The notes: generated by a model from the letters alone, not told the origin. 64,000 nt of DNA from Alistipes senegalensis JC50 (GCF_025145645.1 NZ_CP102252.1:2728001-2792000); one strand, 5' to 3'; positions 25,158 through 33,167 are shown, counted from the first letter of the stretch. Numbers and translations are program-made.

Positions 25158-25656
25158 ACTTGAAACAGTTATGATGTGTTTAGGAAATGCAAATCCATTA
25201 ATTGCAGAATATATTACCCGATATAGACCGTCATTTCAAATAGAATATAAACGAATTACCACATATAAACCAGGAACACAGAAACCATTTCGACAGATTC
25301 CTAATGAAATATGGGCGCAATGGGAACAAACGATAAAACAAAATTGCTGGAGGTTTCAGAAAGCAAAAACTTTTAATCAAATTTATGACGAGCTCTATGG
25401 TTTGAAGATTCGGGGTGTCGGAGATAAAACAATAAGAGCGACAGCCGATTATCTGGCAAATAAATTCAATATATCCCTTGATTCAGACAGCTCGCATTTG
25501 ATGTCGAAAAGGGTGAAATCAATAATTCGAAAGAATGGATTGAATTTAGCAACCGTTTGCCGTGAGAATTTTATTGCGATAAATCCCTTATTCGAAGAAT
25601 TGACAATGTTAGAGATCATAGATTTTATAACTCGATTCTCTGATAAACTGGAATAG
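25150..25656 (+). CDS. Island protein with a helix-hairpin-helix-like segment
   Basis: 168 residues, basic and helical. LYGLKIRGVGDKTIRATADYL has the GVG-centred pattern of a helix-hairpin-helix DNA-binding turn; the rest is unrecognised. The ATG overlaps the end of the lipoprotein gene by 8 bp, so they are coupled. All three Trp codons are TGG, unlike the next gene. A DNA-binding role is inference only. Confidence 0.65.
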   Translation: MNKLETVMMCLGNANPLIAEYITRYRPSFQIEYKRITTYKPGTQKPFRQIPNEIWAQWEQTIKQNCWRFQKAKTFNQIYDELYGLKIRGVGDKTIRATADYLANKFNISLDSDSSHLMSKRVKSIIRKNGLNLATVCRENFIAINPLFEELTMLEIIDFITRFSDKLE

Positions 25657-25742
25657 TTTTATCACGTAACGATTAGAGGACAGACTTGTGCCAAAGGGTT
25701 AATATATAGACCCTCTGCACAAGTTTGCCCTTTCTATTTTAC

Positions 25743-25773
25743 TTGCATAAGTCATAAATTTTTCGTATATTTA
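25743..25773 (+). promoter_or_regulatory. Promoter of the TGA-containing small gene
   Basis: TTG at 25743-25745, a 20-nt spacer, and TATATTTA at 25766-25773, 44 bp before the ATG at 25818. Confidence 0.55.
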
Positions 25774-25817
25774 CATCATAATCAAACATATAATTAACAA
25801 CATAAATTTTAGCTAAA

Positions 25818-26282
25818 ATGAAAAGAAAAACACCGAAAATTGATTGAGAGGCAAAAACCGAGACTGTCGATGATATTCAGTACTCCTATATTGCCAAAGC
25901 CGTAACTTACGCACGTGATTGCAATGTCTGCCTGTTCGTAGGACGCAAAACAGCAGAGCCAGCACCATTGAAATTCACGTATTATTTAGAACTTGATATC
26001 GCCCCTGAAAAGGATATGACGATTCGATTCTGCAAACGAGGGCAGGACATAGCAGGATTCTCCTTTCGGTTAGCCCCGCAAGATTGAAAAGCTGGGATTC
26101 TCGTGCTTCCATGATCCAACCTTATAACATTTCCTAATTCCAATCACACCCTCAATCTGTTTGAAGCACATATCAAGAGCGATACAGTCGTATTTGACTA
26201 CACATCATTAGAGGGCAAGCAGAAAGAATTTCGTTTCCCGCTGACTGGATTCAACGAGAAATATTTAGAGCAGTTCATATAA
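25818..26282 (+). pseudogene. 154-codon frame with three in-frame TGA codons
   Basis: ATG to TAA without any frameshift, TAA or TAG. TGA occurs at codons 10 (25845), 90 (26085) and 99 (26112), and no TGG codon is present. With TGA read as Trp the protein is a compact beta-rich polypeptide (KID-W-EAKTETVDD; APQD-W-KAGILVLP-W-SNLITF). It has its own promoter and a terminator. I recognise no family. The intact frame over 465 bp argues against simple decay; a host with normal code would make only nine residues. Marked as pseudogene because decoding is unproven. Confidence 0.65.
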
Positions 26283-26291
26283 AAGATATAT

Positions 26292-26320
26292 CCTCGGCCA
26301 TACGGTCGGGGATTTTTCTT
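26292..26320 (+). terminator. Terminator after the TGA-containing small gene
   Basis: CCTCGGCC-ATAC-GGTCGGGG with two G-T pairs, followed by ATTTTT. Confidence 0.7.
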
Positions 26321-26567
26321 TATAGAAATCAAAGCTACTGAAAATTGCTGAAAACAGACGAACGGCGAGAGGGGAAAAATTTTTCGCCGATTTTACGTTA
26401 CAAACTACGGCTATTTGAAGCATTATTTACCATATAATCAACTATTTATTAATTTTCTCGGTTGAATTGAGAGTTAAACCATCAGTTAAACCGCAACGAA
26501 AAGACAGAAACAAGGGGCGAACGGGCTATGCGTAAATCGTTGAATGGCAATGCTATTCAGACGGGAT
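26321..26567. other. Right end of the island, non-coding
   Basis: No gene seen. It holds the right pair of AGTTAAACC boxes (26472-26492) and a 19-bp exact match (26514-26532) to codons inside the integrase gene (17434-17452), then runs into the right tRNA-Phe. Confidence 0.6.
26472..26492 (+). promoter_or_regulatory. Paired AGTTAAACC boxes, right end
   Basis: AGTTAAACC at 26472-26480 and 26484-26492, same orientation and the same 12-bp spacing as at the left end. Confidence 0.55.
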
Positions 26568-26640
26568 GGTGCCATAGCTCAGTTGGTAGAGCAAAGGACT
26601 GAAAATCCTTGTGTCCCCGGTTCGATTCCTGGTGGTACCA
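26568..26640 (+). tRNA. tRNA-Phe(GAA), right copy
   Basis: 73 nt, identical to the left copy through position 48, then T-arm CCCGG-TTCGATT-CCTGG. The 49:65 pair is C-G instead of G-C, so pairing is kept. Position 51:63 is C-T, mismatched as in the left copy but with the bases swapped. CCA not encoded. Both copies look foldable. Confidence 0.95.
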
Positions 26641-26660
26641 CGAAAATACAAATTGCCGCG

Positions 26661-26693
26661 AATCCCTGAATCCGAAAGGTTCAGGGATTTTTT
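26661..26693 (+). terminator. Terminator of the right tRNA-Phe
   Basis: AATCCCTGAA and TTCAGGGATT (10 bp) around a 9-nt loop, followed by T residues. Confidence 0.8.
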
Positions 26694-26783
26694 CGTACAT
26701 ATTTCTTTTCTTACCGACGGGAATCGGATGCTGCCGATGGGCAGGACTCGCCGACTGGCAGGAACGAGTCGCCGGACTTCCGT

Positions 26784-26811
26784 TTTGGACTGCATTATTT
26801 TTGTATTTTTG
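26784..26811 (+). promoter_or_regulatory. Promoter of dinB
   Basis: TTTG at 26784-26787, a 16-nt spacer, and TATTTTTG at 26804-26811. The expected start of transcription is close to the GTG at 26817, so the mRNA may be leaderless. Confidence 0.55.
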
Positions 26812-26816
26812 CAAGT

Positions 26817-27878
26817 GTGCAGAACAAGATCATACACGTCGATATGGATGCTTTCTACGCCTCCATCGAGCAGCGTGACCGTCCCGAACTCCGGGGGCGT
26901 CCGATCGCCGTAGGCTACGACGGACCGCGGGGTGTCGTGGCGACGGCCAGTTACGAGGCCCGGCCGTTCGGAGTCCGTTCGGCGATCTCCTCGGTGCTGG
27001 CCAGGCGACTCTGTCCCGACCTGATCTTCGTGCCGGCGCGCTTCGATGTCTACAAGGCCGTTTCGCAGCAGATCCGCGACATCTTCCACGACTATACCGA
27101 ACTCGTCGAGCCGCTCTCGCTGGACGAAGCGTTTCTCGACGTTTCGCACCTCCGCTCGGCGACGCTCGTGGCCCGGGAGATCAAGGACCGCATCCGCACC
27201 GAAACCGGGCTTACGGCTTCGGCGGGCATCTCTGTCAACAAGATGCTGGCGAAGATCGCTTCGGACTACCGCAAGCCCGACGGATTGTTCGTGATCCCGC
27301 CCGACAAAATTGACACCTTCGTCGCGGAGCTTCCCGTCGAGCGTTTTTTCGGCATCGGGGAGGTCACGGCCGAGAAGATGCATGCGTTGGGCATCCGCAC
27401 CGGCGCCGATCTGCGGCAGTGGGAGGAGCTGGAATTGGTCAAACATTTCGGGAAGGCCGGACGCAGTTATTACGGTTACGCCCGCGGAATCGACCCGCGT
27501 CCGGTGGTTCCGAACCGCATCCGCAAATCCCTCGGTGCCGAAACGACCTTCGGGACCGATACAGCCGACCGCGAGGTGCTGCTCGGCGAGTTGGAACAGG
27601 TTTGCGAGGAGGTGTGGCAGCGGCTTTCGCGCCACCGGTTCCGGGGGCGGACCGTGGTGCTGAAGATCAAGTTCGACGATTTCCGCCAGATCACCCGTTC
27701 GAGGACGCTTCCCGCCACGGTCGATTCGCGCGACGGACTGCGCCTCGTCGCCCGTGAGCTGCTGGCGGGGGTCGATTTCGGCGGCCACCGGATACGCCTG
27801 ATCGGGGTTACGGTGGGCAATGCCCCGGATTTCGGCGAGGGGTGCGTGCAGTTGCGGTTCGACTTCGGGGAGGAGTGA
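26817..27878 (+). CDS. dinB: DNA polymerase IV (Y-family translesion polymerase)
   Basis: Error-prone lesion bypass. 353 residues with the Y-family N-terminus IIHVDMDAFYASIEQ (first metal-binding Asp), YEARPFGVRSAI, and SLDEAFLDVS with the catalytic Asp-Glu pair. The thumb and little-finger domains follow. No clear C-terminal clamp-binding peptide is seen. The only start that keeps the DMDAFY motif intact is GTG at 26817, 5 bp after the -7 box. First gene after the island. Confidence 0.95.
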   Translation: MQNKIIHVDMDAFYASIEQRDRPELRGRPIAVGYDGPRGVVATASYEARPFGVRSAISSVLARRLCPDLIFVPARFDVYKAVSQQIRDIFHDYTELVEPLSLDEAFLDVSHLRSATLVAREIKDRIRTETGLTASAGISVNKMLAKIASDYRKPDGLFVIPPDKIDTFVAELPVERFFGIGEVTAEKMHALGIRTGADLRQWEELELVKHFGKAGRSYYGYARGIDPRPVVPNRIRKSLGAETTFGTDTADREVLLGELEQVCEEVWQRLSRHRFRGRTVVLKIKFDDFRQITRSRTLPATVDSRDGLRLVARELLAGVDFGGHRIRLIGVTVGNAPDFGEGCVQLRFDFGEE

Positions 27879-27883
27879 CAGGG

Positions 27884-28891
27884 TTATTTTCCGGTGATTG
27901 TTTCGGCGGTGGGACGGGCCCGGTGCAGACGGTAATTTTCGGATGCCTTTTCGCCGGAACGGTTGGCGTAACAGTAGGCGCACCCGTGCGGGCAGGTGTC
28001 GTATTCGCCGATGTCCTTGCTGGCGACACAGCCGCAGAAGGGCCGTTGCCCTTTGTCTTTCAGGTTTTTCCGGACGGCTGTCCCCGCTCCGGGCAATCCC
28101 TCGCGGCCTACGTCCAGAAAGTCCGTCAGGAGCGGATCGTCGGAGAATTTGCGGACGATCAGTTCGTCGTCGATACATTTGTTGCGCCGGACGCCGAACT
28201 GCGACAGGTCGATTCGTTCGCCGCATGCGGCCAACGTGTAATTCCACTTTTCGTTCAGTTCCGCCAGTCCGGCTGCCATGCCGAGCATTTGCCGTTCGTC
28301 GAACTCACGGCAGGGGAGGGCGTTCCGCCGCAGCCGGCTCTCCACATTGCGGTAGGCGCGGATGTCCGCGAAGCTGAAAACCAGTTTCTCGGTATGCCCG
28401 CGGAGCCTGTCGCCGATCCGTTCCGCTTTGCGCAACAGCTCCTCCACGCCGGTTCGCTCGGTCAGGACCAGGGGGTCGAACCGCCAGATGACCAGCTCTT
28501 TGCCCAACAGTTCAGAGAACCGGAGGAAAGTTTCGATCCGTTCGTCGAGCGGCGGTACGCCACGTTCGAGACCTTCGGCTTCGTAGTCGTTGAGCGTGTA
28601 GTGGAGGTAGCAGCGGATGCCCTTTTCGCGCAGTTTTCCCAGATGCGGAAGCAACGGACGGGGATTCTTCGACCAGAAAACGATCAGTCGTGTCCGGGCG
28701 TAGGAGATATATGATTTCACACCGTTGAAAGGGTTCGTCCAGACTGAATACCCCTTTTCCAGCCGGTCGAAAAACCAGTCGGCATAGAATGCCGGAATGT
28801 CCGTGGCACGGCTCGCCGAGATGATCACGGGCGCCTGTGCCCGCACCGTTTCGCCCGCTTCCGTTGTTATGTCGATCGTTTCCCAGACCAT
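27884..28891 (-). CDS. DUF1848 family protein with C-terminal Cys cluster
   Basis: 335 residues. The N-terminus (PVIISASRATDIPAFYADWF) and the middle (VFWSKNPRPLLPHL, YLHYTLNDYE) fit DUF1848, a family related to radical-SAM/SPL-like TIM barrels. The C-terminal cluster CGCVASKDIGEYDTCPHGC plus AYCYAN looks able to bind an Fe-S cluster. Reaction unknown. The ATG at 28891 is preferred to the upstream TTG because the TTG overlaps the -7 box at 28907-28914. Convergent with dinB, 5 bp apart. Confidence 0.85.
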   Translation of the reverse strand: MVWETIDITTEAGETVRAQAPVIISASRATDIPAFYADWFFDRLEKGYSVWTNPFNGVKSYISYARTRLIVFWSKNPRPLLPHLGKLREKGIRCYLHYTLNDYEAEGLERGVPPLDERIETFLRFSELLGKELVIWRFDPLVLTERTGVEELLRKAERIGDRLRGHTEKLVFSFADIRAYRNVESRLRRNALPCREFDERQMLGMAAGLAELNEKWNYTLAACGERIDLSQFGVRRNKCIDDELIVRKFSDDPLLTDFLDVGREGLPGAGTAVRKNLKDKGQRPFCGCVASKDIGEYDTCPHGCAYCYANRSGEKASENYRLHRARPTAETITGK

Positions 28892-28906
28892 GACCGATGT
28901 TTTCTG

Positions 28907-28914
28907 CAAAGATA
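28907..28914 (-). promoter_or_regulatory. -7 box of the DUF1848 gene
   Basis: TATCTTTG on the minus strand, 15 bp before the ATG at 28891, giving a leader of about 10 nt. It abuts the promoter-repeat array that reads the other way. Confidence 0.55.
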
Positions 28915-28921
28915 CGATTCG

Positions 28922-29222
28922 GTTTTGGAACAGCCGCGCTTTTTGCTACCTTTGGTGTCGTAACGACACGTTTATTAGCTGTAACGTTTTGTCGCATTGG
29001 CCGCGATTGGGTTTTGGAACGGTTCCGCTTTTTGTTACCTTTGGTGTCGTAACGACACGTTTATTAGCCGTAACGTTTTGTCGCATTGGCCGCGATTGGG
29101 TTTTGAAACGGTTCCGCTTTTTGCTACCTTTGGTGTCGTAACGACACGTTTATTAGCCGTAACGTTTTGTCGCATTGGCCGCGATTGGGTTTTGAAACGG
29201 TTCCGCTTTTTGTTACCTTTGC
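28922..29222 (+). repeat. Tandem 89-bp promoter repeats (three full units plus a partial fourth)
   Basis: Units begin at 28922, 29011, 29100 and 29189. Each has TTTTGG or TTTTGA, an 18-nt spacer and TACCTTTG, a near-consensus Bacteroidetes promoter. In the first three units the -7 box is followed directly by the perfect palindrome GTGTCGTAACGACAC. The fourth, nearest the gene at 29260, lacks the palindrome. The spacer also has a short palindrome (GGAACGGTTCC in unit 2). Confidence 0.85.
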
Positions 29223-29259
29223 AAATGATTGCCGCCGCGCGCGGCCGAACAAAAGAGTT

Positions 29260-29652
29260 ATGAAAAAATATTGGGGCATCATCACGGTCCTGCTTGCCGT
29301 CGGGCTGGCCGTGTTCTTCTATTTCCGCTTCTATTTCGTCTTCGGCGAAGGCGTGAAGAGCGGGGAACTGAACTACGTCGTTTACAAGGGACTCGTTTTC
29401 AAGACTTACGAAGGCAAACTGATCCAGACGGGCATCCGTTCGAAGGCCGCCGGGTCGATCCAGTCCTATGAGTTCGAATTTTCGGTCGAGGATGAGGCGC
29501 TCGCCCGCGAACTGATGTTGCAAGGCGGCAAGACCCTCGAACTGCACTACCGGGAGTATTTCGGTGCGCTGCCCTGGCGGGGGTTCACGAAATTCGTCGT
29601 TGACAGCATCGTCACCGCACGTCCCGCACCGGCCGATCCGCTCGGCATATAG
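29260..29652 (+). CDS. Membrane-anchored protein of unknown function
   Basis: 130 residues. One N-terminal transmembrane helix (YWGIITVLLAVGLAVFFYF), then a soluble beta-rich domain (GELNYVVYKGLVFKTYEGKLIQ, ELHYREYFGALPWRG). I associate this layout with conserved Bacteroidetes hypotheticals, often mis-annotated as 6-phosphogluconate dehydrogenase. The ATG at 29260 is chosen because it follows the last promoter of the 89-bp array, which is its distinctive regulatory feature. Function unknown. Confidence 0.78.
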   Translation: MKKYWGIITVLLAVGLAVFFYFRFYFVFGEGVKSGELNYVVYKGLVFKTYEGKLIQTGIRSKAAGSIQSYEFEFSVEDEALARELMLQGGKTLELHYREYFGALPWRGFTKFVVDSIVTARPAPADPLGI

Positions 29653-29762
29653 TCTGCGCCGCGGGGCGCCGGTCTTGCCCGGCTACACGCCCGGTTGCGT
29701 GCCCGGCTCACGCTTGGCCGCGCCGCACCGCGCCGTGATGGCTGCCCGCGGAGCCTTCCCGC

Positions 29763-30287
29763 TCAGAGCCTCTTCTCGAACGCCAGCCGTTCGCCGCTCC
29801 GGTAGACGACCTTTCCGCAGAAGGTGAATCCCATGCGTTCGAGCAGCCGCAGCATGGGACGGTTGTCATGGTTGGTGTCGATGCGGAATGCGCCGATGCC
29901 ACGTTCCCGGGCCATCTCCTCCGCATGGCGCAGGAACTCCGCCGCCACGCCCTTGCCGCATTCGCCGTCGGCGACGGCCATGCGGTGTACCACTACGTAA
30001 GGCCCGTCGGTGAGCCATTCGCCTTCGAGGGCCTCGTAGGCCGGTTCTCCGTCGAACGCCACCGCGCCGTAGGCGATGATCGCACGGCATTCCCTGACGC
30101 CGGGCCTGCACAGCACATAGCCGCAGCCGCGGCCGATGTCCGCCGAGATATGTCCCGGGGCGGGATACCCGTCCTGCCATTGGCTGCTGCCTGCCGCGCG
30201 CATCCGGGCCTGCGCCTGCCGGATGATCTGCATGATGAGGGGCGCCTCGCGGGGCACCGCCTGCCGGAATGTCGATTCTTGGTCCAT
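29763..30287 (-). CDS. GNAT family N-acetyltransferase
   Basis: 174 residues of the GCN5-related fold. The acetyl-CoA motif is VADGECGKGVAAEFLRHAEE (Q/RxxGxG/A variant), preceded by VVVHRMAV and followed by ERMGFTFCGKVVYRSGERLAFEK, the usual C-terminal strand. Substrate not predictable. Its stop lies 110 bp from the preceding convergent gene. Confidence 0.88.
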   Translation of the reverse strand: MDQESTFRQAVPREAPLIMQIIRQAQARMRAAGSSQWQDGYPAPGHISADIGRGCGYVLCRPGVRECRAIIAYGAVAFDGEPAYEALEGEWLTDGPYVVVHRMAVADGECGKGVAAEFLRHAEEMARERGIGAFRIDTNHDNRPMLRLLERMGFTFCGKVVYRSGERLAFEKRL

Positions 30288-30482
30288 GTCGTAAATGTAA
30301 ACAAATGTCGCCGCAATGTCGTTCTGTCAGGACATTTTTTCAGCATCTGTGACAATTCGTGACATTTTATCATTCTTTCGTGCATGGCACAGGATTTGAC
30401 CGTATAGGGATGAATCCGCTCCGGAGGGGGCGGGCGAAAGGAAACGAATGTTAAACCAAAATAATTCAAGGAGGACAAAACT

Positions 30483-30920
30483 ATGGTACCTGCAAGACGT
30501 AATCAGAACTGGCTGCCGAGCATTTTCAACGATTTTCTGGGCAACGATTGGCTCGTAGAGCGCCGCAACGCCACGGCTCCGGCCGTCAACATCCTGGAGA
30601 ACGACGACGAATACAAGGTCGAAGTGGCTGCTCCGGGCATGACCAAGGAGGATTTCAAGGTTCATCTCAACGAGGACAACGAACTGATCATCTCGATGGA
30701 GAAGAAGAACGAGTCCAAGGAGGAGGACAAGGAGCATAAGGGCACTTACCTGCGCCGGGAGTTTTCCTACACGCAGTTCCAGCAGAGCCTGCTGCTGCCC
30801 GACAACGTCGAGCGCGACAAGATCTCGGCCAAGGTCGAGAACGGCGTGATGACCATCGAGATCCCGAAACGCAAGGTGACGGAGGCCGCTGCCGCCGCCC
30901 GACGGATCGAGATCAAGTGA
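30483..30920 (+). CDS. Small heat shock protein, Hsp20/alpha-crystallin family
   Basis: ATP-independent holdase chaperone. 145 residues: short N-terminal arm (NWLPSIFNDFL), alpha-crystallin domain (about 40-130) with VEVAAPGMTKEDFKVHLNED, the loop KEEDKEHKGTYLRREFSYTQF, and AKVENGVMTIEIPK, then the terminal RRIEIK. The ATG is preceded by AAGGAGGAC, a strong Shine-Dalgarno site that is rare in Bacteroidetes. That suggests high translation under stress. Confidence 0.95.
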   Translation: MVPARRNQNWLPSIFNDFLGNDWLVERRNATAPAVNILENDDEYKVEVAAPGMTKEDFKVHLNEDNELIISMEKKNESKEEDKEHKGTYLRREFSYTQFQQSLLLPDNVERDKISAKVENGVMTIEIPKRKVTEAAAAARRIEIK

Positions 30921-30938
30921 AAAATGCACCCGAAACGG

Positions 30939-30969
30939 GAGGGACCGGGATACCGGGCCCTCTTTTTTT
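30939..30969 (+). terminator. Terminator after hsp20
   Basis: GAGGG-A-CCGG / CCGG-G-CCCTC stem followed by seven T. Confidence 0.8.
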
Positions 30970-31053
30970 GTAATTTAGCGGACGGAAAGTCATTGCCGAT
31001 GCACGAATCCCGGAAAAATCCGTATCTTCGGTGGGGTTCGGGCCGGCATTAAA

Positions 31054-31806
31054 ATGGAAAAACGAATGAAGGTCGGATTGTTCATTCCCTGTTACGTCAA
31101 TGCGGTGTATCCCCAGGTGGGCCGGGCGTCGTACGAACTGCTGCGCAAGGTCGGCTGCGAGGTCGAATACCCGCTGGACCAGACCTGCTGCGGTCAGCCG
31201 ATGGCCAATGCGGGGTTCGAAAAGGACGCCAAGGCGCTGGCGGAACGCATGAACGCGCTGTTCGAAAAATACGATTACGTCGTGGGTCCGTCGGCCAGCT
31301 GCGTGGTCTTCGTGCGCGAGGGCTACCCGCGGCTGCTGGACAATTACAGGGAGCATGCGTGCGTCGATGCGCGCATCTGGGAGATTTGCGAGTTCCTGCA
31401 CGACGTGGTGAAGCCTGCGCGGTTGGACGCCCGTTTCCCGCACCGGGTGAGCCTGCACAACTCCTGCCACGGGGTGCGCAAGATGGGGCTCTCGTCGCCC
31501 AGCGAGATGAACGTGCCCCTTCGGTCGAAACTCCGCGACCTGCTGGCGCTGGTCGAGGGCGTCGAGGTCATGGAGCCCGAGCGGCGGGACGAGTGCTGCG
31601 GCTTCGGCGGGATGTTCTCCGTCGAGGAGAACGCCGTGTCGGTGGCTATGGGGCGCGCCAAGGTCCGGCGGCACATCGACACCGGGGCCGAGTACATCAC
31701 CGGGGCCGATTCGTCGTGCCTGATGCACATGCAGGGGATCATCGACCGTGAAAAATTGCCGGTGAAGACCCTCCATATCGTTGAAATCCTCAATTCGAAG
31801 TTATGA
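31054..31806 (+). CDS. lutA: LutA-like (Fe-S)-binding oxidoreductase subunit
   Basis: Part of the LutABC L-lactate oxidation complex, which makes pyruvate from lactate without LldD. 250 residues with two CCG domains: QTCCGQPMANAGF and HNSCHGVRK ... DECCGFGGMF. Their cysteines ligate clusters. The stop overlaps the lutB start as ATGA. Start is ATG 31054, with an in-frame ATG four codons later also possible. Confidence 0.92.
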   Translation: MEKRMKVGLFIPCYVNAVYPQVGRASYELLRKVGCEVEYPLDQTCCGQPMANAGFEKDAKALAERMNALFEKYDYVVGPSASCVVFVREGYPRLLDNYREHACVDARIWEICEFLHDVVKPARLDARFPHRVSLHNSCHGVRKMGLSSPSEMNVPLRSKLRDLLALVEGVEVMEPERRDECCGFGGMFSVEENAVSVAMGRAKVRRHIDTGAEYITGADSSCLMHMQGIIDREKLPVKTLHIVEILNSKL

Positions 31807-33167
31807 GCACCCATTCCAAAGCCGCGAAACGGTTCGTCGCCGACGCCGAACGCATGGCCTGGCACGACAAGGCGCTGTATGCCGTGCGCGAGAAGCGCGA
31901 CCGGATGATGATGACGGTTCCCGAGTGGGAGGAGCTGCGGCGCCGGTCGTCGGAGATCAAACGCCACACCCTGAGCCGCCTGGGGCACTATCTCTGCGAG
32001 TTCGAGCGCAACGCCTCGGCCAACGGCATGACGGTCCATTGGGCGAAGGACGCCGCCGAGATGAACGAGATCGTCTGGCAGCTGGTCCGCGAGCACGGGG
32101 GCACGAACCTCATCAAGAGCAAGTCGATGCTCTCGGAGGAGTGCGGGTTGACGCCCTACCTGCACGAACGGGGCATAGATGCCGTGGAGAGCGACCTCGG
32201 GGAGCGGATCATGCAGCTGTTGCACCGGCCGCCCAGCCACATCGTCCTGCCTGCGATCGCCGTGCGGCGCGAGGAGGTCGGGGCTCTTTTCGAGCGCGAG
32301 ATGGGCACCGAGCCGGGCAACAGCGACCCCACCTACCTGACCCACGCGGCCCGCAGGGCCCTGCGGCCGAAGTTCCTCGGGGCCGACATCTCGATGACGG
32401 GCGTCAACTTCGCCGTGGCCTCCACGGGGGCGCTGGCCGTCTGCACCAACGAGGGCAATGCCGATTTGGGCACCTCGTTCGCCGACCTGCACATCGCCAT
32501 CATGGGAATCGAGAAGGTGATCCCCGACATGGAGGCGCTGGCGGTTTTCACGCGCCTGCTGGCGCGTTCGGGCACCGGACAGCCCGTCACGAGCTACACC
32601 TCGCTCTACCGCCGTCCCGCCCCGGGGAAACGGATTCACGTTATTCTGGTCGATAACGGCCGTTCGGAATGGCTGGCCGATGCCGCGCACCGCAACATGC
32701 TCAAGTGCCTCCGCTGCGGGGCCTGCATGAACACCTGCCCGGTTTACCGCCGTTCGGGAGGCTATACTTATTCCTATTTCATCCCCGGACCGCTGGGCAT
32801 CAACCTCGGGATGCTGCGTTCGCCGAAGCTCCACCACGGCAACGTCTCGGCCTGCTCGCTCTGCTACTCCTGTTCGGATGTCTGCCCGGCGCAGATCGAC
32901 CTCGGGGAGCAGATCTACATGTGGCGGCAGCAGCTGGACGGGATGCACCTGGCCGATCCGGTGAAGAAACTCTCGGTCAAGGGCATGGACTTCGTCATGG
33001 GCGGACGGCGGCGATTCTACGGCGGCATCGCCCTGGCCCGCGCGGCGGAGAAGCTCCCGCGCTTCGTGCTCGAAAACGGGCTCAACCCGTGGAGCGCCCC
33101 CGGCCGTGCCATGCCGCCTTTCGCGCCGAAGACTTTCAATGGATGGTGGAAAAAGGCGAATAAGTAG
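31803..33167 (+). CDS. lutB: LutB-like iron-sulfur protein
   Basis: 454 residues. The N-terminal LUD (DUF162) domain is followed by a ferredoxin-type region with CLRCGACMNTCPVYRR and CSLCYSCSDVCPAQID (two 4Fe-4S sets), then a C-terminal tail. It transfers electrons from lactate oxidation toward the quinone or ferredoxin pool. Translationally coupled to lutA. Confidence 0.93.
   Translation: MSTHSKAAKRFVADAERMAWHDKALYAVREKRDRMMMTVPEWEELRRRSSEIKRHTLSRLGHYLCEFERNASANGMTVHWAKDAAEMNEIVWQLVREHGGTNLIKSKSMLSEECGLTPYLHERGIDAVESDLGERIMQLLHRPPSHIVLPAIAVRREEVGALFEREMGTEPGNSDPTYLTHAARRALRPKFLGADISMTGVNFAVASTGALAVCTNEGNADLGTSFADLHIAIMGIEKVIPDMEALAVFTRLLARSGTGQPVTSYTSLYRRPAPGKRIHVILVDNGRSEWLADAAHRNMLKCLRCGACMNTCPVYRRSGGYTYSYFIPGPLGINLGMLRSPKLHHGNVSACSLCYSCSDVCPAQIDLGEQIYMWRQQLDGMHLADPVKKLSVKGMDFVMGGRRRFYGGIALARAAEKLPRFVLENGLNPWSAPGRAMPPFAPKTFNGWWKKANK

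Larger units (their letters stand above)
16878..26615. mobile_element. Integrative island of about 9.7 kb bounded by two tRNA-Phe genes
   Basis: The ends are a perfect 54-bp direct repeat (16878-16931 and 26562-26615) covering 6 bp of upstream sequence and the 5' two thirds of tRNA-Phe. Everything between is AT-richer than the host. It carries a tyrosine integrase next to the left repeat, paired AGTTAAACC boxes near both ends, a tandem-repeat array, an SF2 helicase frame, small proteins and a lipoprotein gene. I see no relaxase, coupling protein, capsid or terminase. An integrated replicon or phage-satellite-like element fits best. The exact crossover point inside the repeat cannot be read. 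Confidence 0.82.

Noticed and set aside
28922..29222. CRISPR array or coding repeat
   Set aside because: The whole 89-bp unit repeats without spacers, and the frames across it encode nothing conserved; promoter boxes explain it better.
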